NCBI GenBank assembly: GCA_963678705.1
Contig: OY783223.1
Coordinates: 496,001 to 560,000, forward strand
Direction of reading: 5' to 3'
Origin: Panorpa germanica
Taxonomy: Eukaryota; Arthropoda; Insecta; Mecoptera; Panorpidae
DNA: 64,000 nt
The first letter of the stretch is position 1, and each line of letters begins with the position of its first letter. Below, in pieces: positions 12,381-25,300 of this stretch. The notes beneath the pieces are model-generated. The model had not been told where the DNA came from and made no database searches. It was given only the letters and a program-made list of their open reading frames with translations. Made by a program: the position numbers and the translations under genes.

Positions 12381-12971
12381 GGCTAGGAAAAGATTATAAA
12401 CTAAATTGTTATTTTGTAGTCAGTATACACATCAGTATAATAGGTAGGTTACCCTTGCCTTCGGATAGGGGGTCAATTTTACACGCGGGTTGAAATGTCC
12501 TACTTTCTTCCCTCGGTGTGTAATACTATTAATGTTTTATGTACAATAAACTGTTTTACATACATACATGCATAAATCTTTTGATTTACTTCGTTTTATT
12601 GATTAATACCAATATTATAAATCCAAGTATACATTCCTAAACTGTACACACCTAGGCGATCACTAAAGCTCACACAAGCCACACATACACATACATGTAG
12701 TAAGTAGTTTTGCTGTGCCATTTAAAGCTTTGTACCTTTAAAGTATTTATATATATTTATATCTGACTTCAAAAACTTAAACAGTTTAGTTAGGGGCCAA
12801 GATTTTTTTTTTTTGCAACGGGGCCCTTGGTTACCTATCAACGCCACTAAATGGCTTTCTGAAAAAACTAAAAAGAAGAAGAAAAAGAATTTATTGCTCG
12901 AGATATTAGAAATACTCAGTCAACATCTCTATTGAAATTTATGGTGCATCTTTTGTTGCCTCAAATGTAAT

Positions 12972-13487
12972 TGCGAGTTAACATACGATTACGTAATACT
13001 TTATATCTTTGTTATATTTACTTAATATAAAGGCAATGAACTCATTATTTATATCTACTATAAATGGTGACTTGAAATATTAAATAACTCTAATATTATA
13101 TTGACTAAAATAACAAATAACTTTCAACGCATTTGAACATAAATAAAAACTCAGAAATATAAACGTTTCCTCGCGACCATTGTGACCTATTTTAAAAATG
13201 ATTACCTAAACAAAAAAGCCAGCATAAATACATTTGTTTGAGACCATTCCAGTTAATCTCTAGAATAACACCACAATAGTTGTACGTGTTATTTTGATTC
13301 AGTAATAGTCAATTTTTATCGCAAACTAATGACATTGCCACAAATTAGATTTAAGAAACAAAAGTCGAAAAAGGCACAAAAGCACAAAGTGCAAAAGAAA
13401 GAAACAAAAGTGTTAATTCACAAAACAAGAAAGATTCAATAACGAATCAAAAACAAGCGAAACAAGTAAAATAAAGATTAACAAATA
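12972..13487. repeat. Right arm of a long inverted repeat
   Basis: Reverse complement of 1-557 with small indels. It begins at gcgagttaacat and runs to gattaacaaa near 13485, where the window edge cuts the partner arm. It starts about 120 bp after the end of hAT-2 copy 1. Confidence 0.85.
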
Positions 13488-15554
13488 AATTAGAAATTAG
13501 TGTATTAAAATAATCAACCAACTAACAAATAATATTAACGTCATACATAAATATATAATAATCAAAACTAACCAGAAACAAGTGTAACTTAGCATTTGAA
13601 TTTAATAAAATGCAGTTTTTTAAATATATGTTTTCATTCTAATACTAATGTCAACAAATACTATCAACCTATAAACAACGACGACACGATATATGAACTA
13701 GCACAACGTTCTTCAAATAAGCGACTCAATAAATTTATAAAGTAAATTAATCTACTAAAATATAAATTTGTTAATATTTTGGGCTCTCATAAAATATATA
13801 ACTTGCATATAACTTTTTATCTTAAACAAAAGATGGTAATATTGAATACAGTATGGTTTTATGTTATAGTTAAAGTAAAATCCTCTAACCCTTCGTAGGG
13901 TGTTTTTAACAGTTCAACGTGATGTTCTTAAGAAGTTGCGGAACAGGAGTCGAAGGGAAAGTTTGATGAATGAAATTCGTCCGAAAGAAGATATTTTATA
14001 TTTTGTATTTGCATTTGAACACATCTCTGCTCGTACACATTGGTGCTACTTAAACATATGACACAATATGACATCGGTATATTTTGTAGTTCGTACAAAT
14101 TCATTTAACCATTTTATTAATTGTTGTTTTTCTTCAATTGGATGAAATCTTGTCATGTCAGAAGACTCGGTTTCATATATCACGTGCGATAATGAAGATG
14201 TTTTGTTGTAATAAATACAACTACAAGAATATCGTGCAATTGGAAACGCAAATTCCGCGTTCGTCTTAGTCTAAAAGGAGAAAAAATTATGGTGGAAATA
14301 ATTTCTGAACTGCTTTAATAAAGGCGCTCTTTTTTTCCACACCTAATTGCTGTAAATGTTTAATTCTTGTTTTTATACATCATGTCCTAAGGATTCCAAG
14401 GACATGGATATTGTCTGTATTTCTTCAATTAAACTTATACAAATTTCTATTTACTTTTATTTATTTACCAAACACAACTGAGCATTTTAAATGTCAACAC
14501 ACACTGAGATTGTGCTAGAGACTGAGGTCTTACTCGACGCAGTTGTTCGAGATTACATTCCACATCGCAATTCAATGTGGTTTACCGTCAAGCTTTGGAA
14601 ACATTTCTGAATAATAAGGACAGTACTCCGTACAATTTTAAAAGCAGCATAAGTAAAGTTTTTAAATGTTTAAAGTGTTGGTATTTAGTACAGTCATGTT
14701 TAAATAATGTTTGTGTGAACCGAGATTATTTTATGCGATGTTGTACGATGATGTTATGTGAAGAAAACCACGTGAATGTTTTTTCGTTTAAAATTAAATT
14801 GATTTATTAAGACTATGAACTACAAGCAACTGTGCAATGAAGGAATACTTTGTCTTGAATACAATAGTAGTAAAATTAAAATAAACACAAGTACAACAGA
14901 ATCTAAATTACAATGTTACTAGCACAAGCCTTAGACTAAGAATGATATAAATATTACAATGAAATGACCTTTATACAAAAAACTAAAATTAAAGAACCGA
15001 TGAGTATTGCTATATAGAACGGAACAATGTTAAGTATCATTCCCACTCACTGTTTCAATTTTGTTTTTAATTTTGTATTTAATTTAAATTGTATAGCATA
15101 TGGGAATGTGCGTAGTCATTATTTAAAGAAGTAGATTTACGTTTTCTTTGTTTTTTTAGAACCTTGCAAAGTACAATGTTTCTAAACTAAAAATACTAAA
15201 TTAAAATAAAAACTATAGTATATTATAAGTTTGACAATGTGTCAAAATTCAATAGGAAAGACGTAAGTCAAGAATAAAGAAATAAAAACGATTTTTATTA
15301 CTTATTGTTATTAAAAACAGAAATTTTTACGAACTGTCTTAACGTTCAACGTTTGTCCAACTGTCAAAATGTATATTACGACGCATGCGCACCAACTAAA
15401 TTAACTGAACTCAAATCGAAACACGAATGTGACAAGGACACCTATTCTGAAATCTAGATTTAAATATTAAATAATAACGTAAATTAAATATCAAAACAGT
15501 GAGTGGAATGACGCTTTAACTTATGATTAAAAATATATAAACGTTGGCTGCCGT
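13488..15554. other. AT-rich intergenic stretch, no gene seen
   Basis: No ORF here looks like protein, and I see no TIR, LTR or tandem array. The longest open frame (77 codons at 14577) has no recognisable content and no splice context. Confidence 0.4.
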
Positions 15555-16585
15555 CAGTGGCGTAGCTAGGTAACCAAGGGCCCAGGTGCAAAAAAAAATC
15601 TGGGCCCCTAACTAAACTGTTTAGGTTTTTCAAGTCAGATATAAATATATATAAATACTTTAAAGGTACAAAGCTACCTACTAGTTTATCATCAGCTCTT
15701 TATCGTACACTGCATGTCACAGCAAAACTACTTACTACATGTATGTGTATGTGTGTCTTGTGTGAGCTTCAGTGATCGCTTAGGTGAAGAGTTTAGGAAC
15801 GTATACTTGGATTTATATTATTGGTATTAATCAATAAAACGAAGTAAATCAAAAGATTTATGCATGTATGTACGTAAAACAGTTTATTGTACATAAAACA
15901 TTAATAGTATATTGCACACCGAGGGAAGGAAGTAGGACATTTCAACCCGTGTGTAAAACTGACTCCTATCCGAAGGCAAGGGTGGCAAACACGCGGACTG
16001 GAATATCCTACTTTCTTCACTAGTGGGTATACTATTTTACACCAAATTATGTGCACTTATGTCACTCCTTCTATCTTATTCAGATCAATTATTATGACGT
16101 TTTAATAGTAAACCAAAGGAAATAAACATCTGCCTTTTCTGTATATTGTTAGTGATATTACCTTAGAGCGTAAGACTAAGACTAAGTAAGACTCTAAGTA
16201 CAATCCTGCAGCTACTTTTGTTTCAGCTTAATCTCAACATAAACAACTCTAGAATTCGTACATCTGCCTGAGAGAATTACGTAAAAGACTTAGACCCTTG
16301 CCTTGTACATGCTTTCCCCCTCCCTCATGTTCAGCGATAAATTTGTACACAAGTGAGTATGAAATACACACTCAATAAAAAAAAACATTCCTATTTAGAA
16401 TTTTTTAGAATTTAGTTTATGTTTTTGTTATAAAAGTTTTGTAAGCATTGTCGGAAATAACTAATTACTAAGAGTATTACTTCACTGTGAAACCGTTAAA
16501 ATATAAGTTATAAAAGTCCGAGGGCCCCCTGAGCTTGGGGGCCCCGGTGCACTGCATCGACTTGCCCATACCTAGCTACGCCAGT
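15555..16585. mobile_element. Non-autonomous hAT-2 family element, copy 2
   Basis: Bounded by CAGTGGCGTAGCTAGGTAACC on the left and ...CATACCTAGCTACGCCA on the right, an imperfect TIR pair. Just inside the ends both sides carry GC-rich motifs (GGGCCC...GGTGCA, GGGGCCCC...GGTGCA). The interior is the 3'-terminal region of the family (shared with 12430-12849) fused to the other terminal region (shared with 46160-46633), so the transposase has been deleted. No clean 8-bp TSD is visible. It ends about 550 bp before the ZNFX1 start codon. Confidence 0.8.
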
Positions 16586-16750
16586 AGATGCCGCACGTTT
16601 AAAGTCGCACCAATGTGTACGAGACATAAGATTACCCGATTGCTTTTGCTTCATTCTGTCCATTCCACTTCCCCTTCCCTTACCGCACTTCACAAACACA
16701 GCATGGTTTGAAATGAACAATAGCATCACGTTGCAGCCAAGTTAGATTTC

Positions 16751-16784
16751 GGGGATTCCCACATATCGTTGCGCGATATTATCT
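16751..16784 (+). promoter_or_regulatory. kappaB-like site with adjacent GATA motif upstream of ZNFX1
   Basis: GGGGATTCCC at 16751-16760 fits the Rel/NF-kappaB consensus GGGRNNYYCC exactly. TTATCT (a reversed AGATAA GATA site) lies at 16779-16784, 19 bp away. Both are about 350-385 bp upstream of the ZNFX1 start codon, in a locally GC-richer patch that could be the core promoter. Paired kappaB and GATA sites are established in insect immune promoters; that this pair is functional is inference. Confidence 0.4.
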
Positions 16785-17134
16785 GCGCGTCACATTTGTT
16801 CGCTGTAAGCTGTTGCATTCGTGTGCTTATAGCATTTACTGCGTGCACTTCGTTACTGCAAGAGTTATTATTTTTATTAATTGTAAAATACAGTTAACTA
16901 TTTCTATTTGTTTGTGTAATATTTTTGGTTTTTGTTTGTTATACTCGTATTAATACAAGTATTATTCTATATATGTAAACATAAGTGTACTTCGAAAATA
17001 ACTTGAATATTATAATTTAGAACCAGGTAGTAAGGCTTCTATTTTAAAACTTGAACATCATAAAGCGTTATTCGTCATTATTAATTTACTCATATTGGTT
17101 TCAATTCAAGGTGAACACAAAGCGGCGTTGCAAA

Positions 17135-17153
17135 ATGGATTCTGAATTATCAA
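17135..17153 (+). CDS. ZNFX1: ZNFX1 coding exon 1 (19-nt start exon)
   Basis: ATG in good context (gcaaaATGg) followed by six codons (MDSELS) and one base, then the strong donor GTAAGT. Chosen as the start because its phase (1) fits exon 2 and because it precedes it directly; the joined N-terminus is basic, as in other ZNFX1 proteins. A 5' UTR exon further upstream cannot be excluded. Confidence 0.7.
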
Positions 17154-20100
17154 GTAAGTACAAGTTTATTAAATATAGAAATTGGGCGTAATTATTTGAT
17201 ACAGTCACACCTTTTGTTTTGAATCTTATAAAAAAACTATAGCATTTTCATATGTAAATGTACAATGTACAATGTACATATGTGGATGTACAAACCACTA
17301 ATATACATTACACCACATTTTATTTAGAAATAGACAATATTAACGGTTAAAGTTGAAATGTCCAATTTGAGGTTAGAAAGAACATGACATTGTGCCTTAC
17401 ATATATAAGTGGCTATAGATAATATTCATTATTAAAATAGAAATTTTTTATTTGAGGTTAGAAATAAAGGGTAATTATTTACAGCAGCTATACCTTTTGT
17501 TTTTCACTTTGTATAAAAAACCACTGCATTTTTGTATGTTTTATTATGCTTATTGTATACTCAGAACATGTCAAAATCACTACGTAATATTTATTTTACT
17601 TCTTTTTATTGAGAAATTCTTTCACATTTCATTGTAAATTTCACGTTTATTTGTAACTTTAACTTGAATATTATCTATTTCTTAATAAAAAGCGGTATGG
17701 TGAATATTACTGTGTGCTGTGTATGTGTATATGTTCTGACTATATTAGCGCCAAGAAAATATGAAAATGCAGTAGTTTTTTTACTAGTTTCAAAACAAAA
17801 ATGTAAGTATATATCTAATAATTACTAAAAATAGTATACGAGTGTTACTGCAAAACCATTGCTGTCGTTAAAATGTTCTTATACATTAAAGCAAGTGTAA
17901 ATATTCGATTTACCTACATTTTTTGTTTTGAAACTTATAAAATTACTACTGCATTTTTGTTTGTTCTATACTCTAAACATTTACAGATCATTAAGTAATA
18001 GTCATTATACCATTTTTAATTAAGAAGTAGACAATATTATGTGTAACTATTCCATATAGCTACTCCTTTTGTTTTTCACTTTGTAAAAAAACCACTGCAT
18101 TTTTGTATGTTTTATTATGCCTATTGTATACTCAAAACATGTCAAAATCACTACGTAATATTTATTTTACCAGTTTTTATTAAGAAATAGAAGATATTGA
18201 GGGTTAAAGTTGACCAAAGTATGTGACATTTGACATCATTTTACATATAATTTCGTTAATATTGGCCAGTGTAATACTTACTTCCCAAGATTTAAAGCAA
18301 CTATAAATAGGTGTCATGGGTTTGAATATATAAATATTGAATAATTACCATATTATGGCTAAAGTTGACCAAAAAAGGTCATATATTAGACCATTTTACA
18401 CAAAATTTTTGGAACAGTTAACATGTAATACAGACTCCCCAATATTCAAACCAATAATTAAATGGGCTTGTGTTCTCATTTTTTAGATTTAGATCAAATA
18501 TTATTTTTGTATCTAAGGCGCTTATTTTGCAACTTCGTCGGGTAGAGACCAGGCGTCGCGTTCGTATTTGTATCCGACGGGGCTGTTTCACGACGGTCAG
18601 GTGCCGTGCCATCGTTTTAGGTATTGTGAAAGCCCCGTCGGAAGTGTTTGGTAACTATCAGACGTCTGAGTCGATTGGTTGAAAACATAGGTGAAGTTAC
18701 CAACAAAAATTTAAAATATTAACTAAAAAAAGTCCTTTTTAAATTCAAAATGTTTTGATTAATAAATAAAATACACTTGTATTTAACAGTACAAACGTTT
18801 GTATTAAAATTGATTTAATGATAAAATGCGAAAATAACAATGAGACACCTAAAGTTACAGGAAAATAAATACAACATGTATTGCAATTAATTTAGTATAC
18901 TATAATATCTGTACGTATAATTCATAATAAAATTGGAAATATATGATACAAACTAATAATATTAACAATATAACATAATTCAACAACACTCCTCAGAGTA
19001 ATACAAGTACATTTTGTTTCATTTAACACTTCAACATTTATACTATAATAACTCCATCTATTCATATGTGCATATATGGGTAGGGTGGAGGGTATACAGG
19101 ATCAAAGAGTTTTGGTTCACTATTCGTATATGTGTACCATCTGCAGCACCTATTACTCTCTGCATGTTGTATTTATTGTAAAATCTGCAATGACAGGTTT
19201 ATACATAAAAATATATAAAATATAGATATCGTTGTTTTCATATAATACTACACAGCTTTGTTATTATTCTTTTCATTTCGGGAATCGGATGTATTTAGGC
19301 ATCAAGTATTTCATTATCAAATCACAGACTGAATGTATACTTTTACTAACGATCATCTGTGAAAGTGATACATTGTATTGTCCTCCTACAACTCGTTGAT
19401 AACCCTTCATGCAAAGAACTGTAGAGCGACAAAGATATAAAACATTAGAATAACAATTAAAAACACAAAAACCTAATACAATCGTATAATTATATTATAA
19501 ATACATATCTTCTATCAATATAACTTCTAACCTTGCTATTAAAAGATACAGCTGATCTTCTAATTTGTTTTGGCGCGTGCGGCTTCAGTGTTGCGATTAT
19601 CATTTTAACTATTTTCTTCGAAAATCTAAAGCTATTTAAATTGGATGAATACAAGATCTCAATGTTATTCACCTTAGGTATTCTTGATGGTAAGCAGCAA
19701 TTACCTAAAGAAGCACATCATCAAAACTGTTAAATAACTACATTATTATAATCGTTTGTTGCTCCTGTCAAATAATCCTAACCTATAATTTTTTAAAGTC
19801 ACAGTATTAAATATGCTAAATAAAAAATATTAAAACATAATTCGTATTTGCAAATATACTTACCTTATATTAAATAAAATTATAGGCAATTATTTCATTA
19901 GCTAGACCACTTTTTTTTAAACTTGTACAAAAATTACTGCATTTTCATATGTTTTATGTTCAATATTTGAAAACAGATTAGATTTTATATGAAATAGTAT
20001 AGATTTCTACCAAGTCCGACGTCGGATCCGTGTTACCAGGCACCTTATTAGATGCCTGGTAAATAGCGTCTTATTCACGACATTTCCTAGACACACTCCA

Positions 20101-22339
20101 GCCATGAAATGTTGTTCAAAATGATGTTTTCAAAATTCAGCGTCGTGTCGTCGTGTGTCGGACTGGTACACGACGACACGACGTCGTTGTCAGAGTTGCA
20201 AAATAAGGCCCTAAATCTCTTTAAATCGGGCGCCTCAAACAAATTCGGACTTAAGCCTGTCTCAGTATGGAACTGTATTTAAGTAAACTGCTCAAATGTT
20301 TTAAATAAAGATAAATAAAAGATTTTGTAATGTATAAATTTAAGAAATATGTATGCAACTAGTATAAATTAATTTCTAAAAAGTACCAATTTTTGTAATG
20401 TTTATAAGTTACAGAATATTATAAATTTTATCTTATAGACCCAAAGGTTTAACCTTACCCTTTAATACTTTATTATATTTGCTTATTTTCGACTCTGCAT
20501 ATCAAGTACAAATTCCATTATACTAAGTCATGTTTTTGAATTATTTTATGCAATAAAATCAGTCGCCTACATTTTGGTGCGGTGTAGAATCGGGCAGGGG
20601 GGAAATGGAATATGGGGGAATAAGTTTCACTTGCAGTTTAAAGATATGCATGTCTGCACACTGATAAAGATTTCTATGCATGTGTGCATACTGTTTGTGC
20701 CGATGAAGGTTTTGTGTAGTATGCGTGTAGCTTATCTGAAGTATGTTATCTCTCTAATCTCTAAGCTGTCGTTCTATGTTATTTAAGAATATTGAATAGC
20801 CCACATCTATAATTCAATTTAACATAGTAGCGTTCACTCTGTCGTAAAGCGACGTATGTTTTATATGTATGGTTGAATTGAATTCAATTGAATAATTCGT
20901 AATTTCAAAATTTTTTATTCCATTTTTATATTGAAATATTTGGCTTGAATATAATTACGTACAGGCGTTCAATATTATAAATATTTTTTCATATAAAGTA
21001 AATATAAAAAAAAACAGTTGTTTCAATTTTCAAAATTTATGCTTTATTTGATAAACGTTGTTTTTTCAAAATGTAGGATTTTTTCTTTCGAATTCAAATG
21101 TAAACAGTCAGTTCAAACTTAAAAACTGTAATAGAACTTATGTATTATGTAATAAGAATAATAACAATTCTTGTAACATAAATTTGAACATGGTTCGAAC
21201 TACAATATGTACAGATCAAGGACAGCAATTGGTGACAACCCAGTAGTTTAATCGGCTCACATTCGTTAATATTTTTTTCCTCTGCTCTGTTATTTGTCTC
21301 TGTCTTTCTTTTTCGACCAGCCAGTTTCTTATGTCCACCCAGATCCATTCCTTCTCCTTTATCTGCAACTCTATTTTGAAGACTCATTGATCTCTCTCTT
21401 TTACTTTTCTCTAGTTTTTCTTTGTATTTCTTGTATAGGAAATAATTAAACAAAAAGAAATATGTTTTTTAAAAAATATTTGTAGATCACTGTTCTAACT
21501 TCCCATCTAATATATTTTAGCTAAATTATTGTTACAAAGAAGAGACTACAAATATTAGGTTATTCTAACTTGATGGTTAGTTTTACTTCTCACAATACAT
21601 TGTAATAATATATCTACTTTCGTTATACTTTTCCAGCACTGGAGAATACAGACGCAAGATCATCAGCTACTGGAGCGATTCCTAAAAGACGCACCCAAGT
21701 GAATACTGCGAAGAATAGATCTCGCGGAACATCAATGCGATCAACAAATTTATTTAGAGGTACATATACATCTTGAATTTTACGAAATTCAAAAACTCTG
21801 AAATTTTTTGACAAGACTCTAGGATTCCGCAACTTTGGTTAGGCATAGCTCCAAAACAAATCATTTTACCGTTTTCAATATAAAAATAAGTAACCAAATG
21901 TCATTTATAAAATCAATTTTAATTTACGTAAAATGAATTAAGTATTTAATACACTAAATGGAAAAAAAATAATTAAATACTAAAAGCACTGGGGCTGAGT
22001 CGGCAGAGATAATCCTTTCAGGTCATAACACGAGTTTTAAACTCTCTTTATTTTAGGTTTGTAGTGTTAGATGGATTTTTGAGGAAAAGAAAAGATGAAG
22101 AAAATGTAGCAACAAACGTAAAAGAATATAAAATAATGTTCCCAAATTTTATCGAATACGCTCAATACCTACTTTATTTTGAATACAATGCAAGTACTCG
22201 AGTTGAAATTTTGTATGAATATATATTATATATTTATATAATACATATATATTTATATAATTATATATAATTAATATATAAATATAATATATTATATTAA
22301 ATATATTATATATAATGTATGAATATATTATATAATACA

Positions 22340-22387
<48 letters not shown>

Positions 22388-25300
22388 TTATATATTTATA
22401 CATTCAAAAAAAAATTCAATAAAATACGATATATGTACCATCGATTTCTATAATTTCTGCAACAACTTTCGATTTCTTGTTAGTTTTATAATTTTGCTAT
22501 TACAAATATTAGTTAGGTGAATTAAAACGCTGATTTAATTTGATGTCTTTTATTTATTATTTAGCTTTCAAAGGTATATTTCTTTCAACGACGTCTAAAT
22601 TCCAAGTGAAGTGAAATAATATAAATGACAAATATAGTCACGTGCATCTATCTATCCCTCTCTATCTCATTATTTCATATTCATCCCTTAACAATAAAAA
22701 CAATGTCGTACTCCCATAAACAGGTATAAATACATTTCACAACATTCCTTTTGTCCATCTGAGGTTTAAATGAGGTTCACACAGTAATAAAATAACACAG
22801 AGTGGAAATAAGACGAGGATTTTGATTTCATTTAGGATCAGGCGAGGGTCATAAATGCTGCTTTTAGGATGAGACGAGGTTCACTTTACTGTTTTTAGAA
22901 TGACAAGAGGTGCAAGGATCCATTTTAGGATCAGGATATGTCTAAAATTTCGACTCGGGTAAAGACACACTTAAAATTAATTTTTTTTTGAATAGTGTCA
23001 TTTTTTATCTACTGGTGTAAATTTATATATTTAAATACTAAATAAAATTTATATAAAGGGTTACTTGTAAAATGTCACGATCGTTTTAAATGGTTGTAGG
23101 GAAGGTCATTAACTGTCCATTCGGTGTTTTCTAAAAAATAATAAAATTGTAAATACGAGTATCTTGAAAATGGTGTACCTTTAGCCACAATTGTACAGGT
23201 ATTTATCACAGGTCGTAGGTACCTCTCCAACACTTGCGCCAACCCAATTTGAGCTCTTCATCACTAAATCTCTTCCTCGTTTATGATCATGATGATGAAC
23301 ACGGAATGTTTATATCTTTGAGCTGCTAAATGATTTGAACGTTAATTAAGTTTGATGAACTGTTTCTCAGATCATGCTCTACTAAGAAACGGAAGACCAA
23401 ACCAGCAGCGCTACGAAAGTGTCGGACTTAGCCACAGGTACATATCAGCTCGCCCCAGACTATCGGTGCTTACTAAGCCACGTCAGACGTGCGTTATTGA
23501 CTCCCTCAAATCATCCGTATCAGTCCGAGAGCCACATGAACTTGTGATGGAAATCACTACACGAAAACAACAATTCTTAGATTTTGTTAAAAACACAAAC
23601 AAGATGAATAGTAATTACACCGTTGTTACTATCAAAATCCTTGCCAGACTTTGTGAAGCTGCTTTCAATAGCAACAAGCTGGATATCCTAACATCGGTGT
23701 GCAAAGATGCGTTTGTTGACACATTGAAGAGCTATGTGCTTCAATTGGCGTTTGCTAGAGATACTGACGAAGAGAAGAACAAGGAGTATGTATCTGATCC
23801 CGAGGCTTTTTGGAATTCATTGGTGCTCTTCTACAAGACGATTATAGACCTGCTACCAAATACTGCATGCGATGCATTTAGAGAAATCATTGATGCAACT
23901 GACAATTGCATTCTTCTTATGAAACCAAAGAATACATTCAAATTCTCAGAAGGATTTTTAAAAGAATTTGAAATCGTAAAAAACCAGTTTAAATTCTTAA
24001 TTGATCAACGAAGCAAGAATGAGGTGGGTATGATCTTTTTTTTTGAGAGGTAGATTCAGACTTCTTGTCAAAAATGATTTGATACATTTTACATTCGACT
24101 GTTGGTTATTCATATTTATAATAGCTCAGTCAAATTAGTAATTAACCACGGAATGAAAGTTAGAAAAACGATTATTTGCATAAAATTTGGTTTTGACGTC
24201 CTCAGCGTCTTTGGTTTGAGGGCTAAAAGGTCTCTTAATCACGTGTATGCGAATAACGAAAAATTAGATAGTCGAGAGACAAAGGTAAAAGGGATAAGTT
24301 TTAGCAAATATCTCCTTTCTTTTGCATCATATGGCATTAAAGCTTATTTTAATATTAACTTTTAGATTATAGAATTCTCTGCAAATGTGTTCTAAAGTTT
24401 TGTTTGTATGACCAACCGTTCCTGAGTTGTAGTGAGTGGAGTGAGAGGCGCGCGTTCTTATATGGGATAGTGCTAATTTTATATCAATTTGTATAGAGGC
24501 AATGTAACTTGCATTGCATTTTCTCATAGAAAGAGTTTAATGAGTAGATACCGTCCACTTCCTGTTGGATGGAAGTTTCAAAATAGCCGCCGTCATAATC
24601 GTATAAATGCTATATCTAAATATGTAAATATTTTTATGGTAAATGAAATCTGATTATATTAAGCACAATTGATGAACAATAACATTTTTCCAAAAAACTA
24701 ATTGTTTCAGAGTTGAGAGGTTCTATAAAAACATAATTTTCTTCAGGTCTCTTACCCTCCGGACTGTACCTCAGCAACGGCTTATGCTACGAAGAAATGC
24801 ATAAGATCAAACTTCGAGACTTTTACGAAACGAGATATTTGCAAAAATTGATTTTTGGGACATTTGACCTCGAATAACTGCGAGACGAATAAGAGATTAG
24901 ACGAATTCAGCAAATCTTTAGAACACCTAAACTTTAACGATTCGACGACAGTTTGATAATTCAGTGACTTTTTGACTTTCCCGAGCATCAACTTTAAATG
25001 CAATACTACTACGAAAATATAAAAATGTGAATTCCGTGTGCTAATTAAGCATTATTTATTCAATAAAAAAATCATCACCGAAATCCATGAAAAGCTGGAT
25101 AAATACTATGGGGATTCTGCACCATTAATTTCAATGATAAAGAATTGGTTCACTGAGTTTCGTTGTGGTCGTACCAGCACAAGTGACGCCGAATGTTCAG
25201 GTCGCCCAAACTATGTCGTTATGCCAGAAATGGTTGATAAAATCCATGGAATGATATTAGACGATCGGAGAGTGAAAGTGCGTGTGATGGCTGAGGCTGT

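Larger units (their letters stand above)
10330..12849 (+). mobile_element. ZMYM1-type hAT element (hAT-2 family), copy 1, 5'-incomplete
   Basis: Holds a broken transposase (to about 12380) and then a 3' region ending in the family TIR (reverse complement TAGTGGCGTTGATAGGTAACC) at about 12849. The 3' region (12430-12849) is the reverse complement of the left part of the copy at 15555-16585. A Harbinger-like MITE interrupts it at 10405-11086. The opposite TIR is not seen, so the left end is deleted or eroded. Confidence 0.8.

Noticed and set aside
22149-22340. Tyr/Ile-rich ORFs
   Set aside because: Translation of TA-rich low-complexity DNA.
23352-23370. Start of ZNFX1 at the ATG at 23355
   Set aside because: The sequence gtttctcag at 23362-23370 is a good acceptor, and exons 1 and 2 upstream join it in perfect phase, so the ATG is probably intronic.
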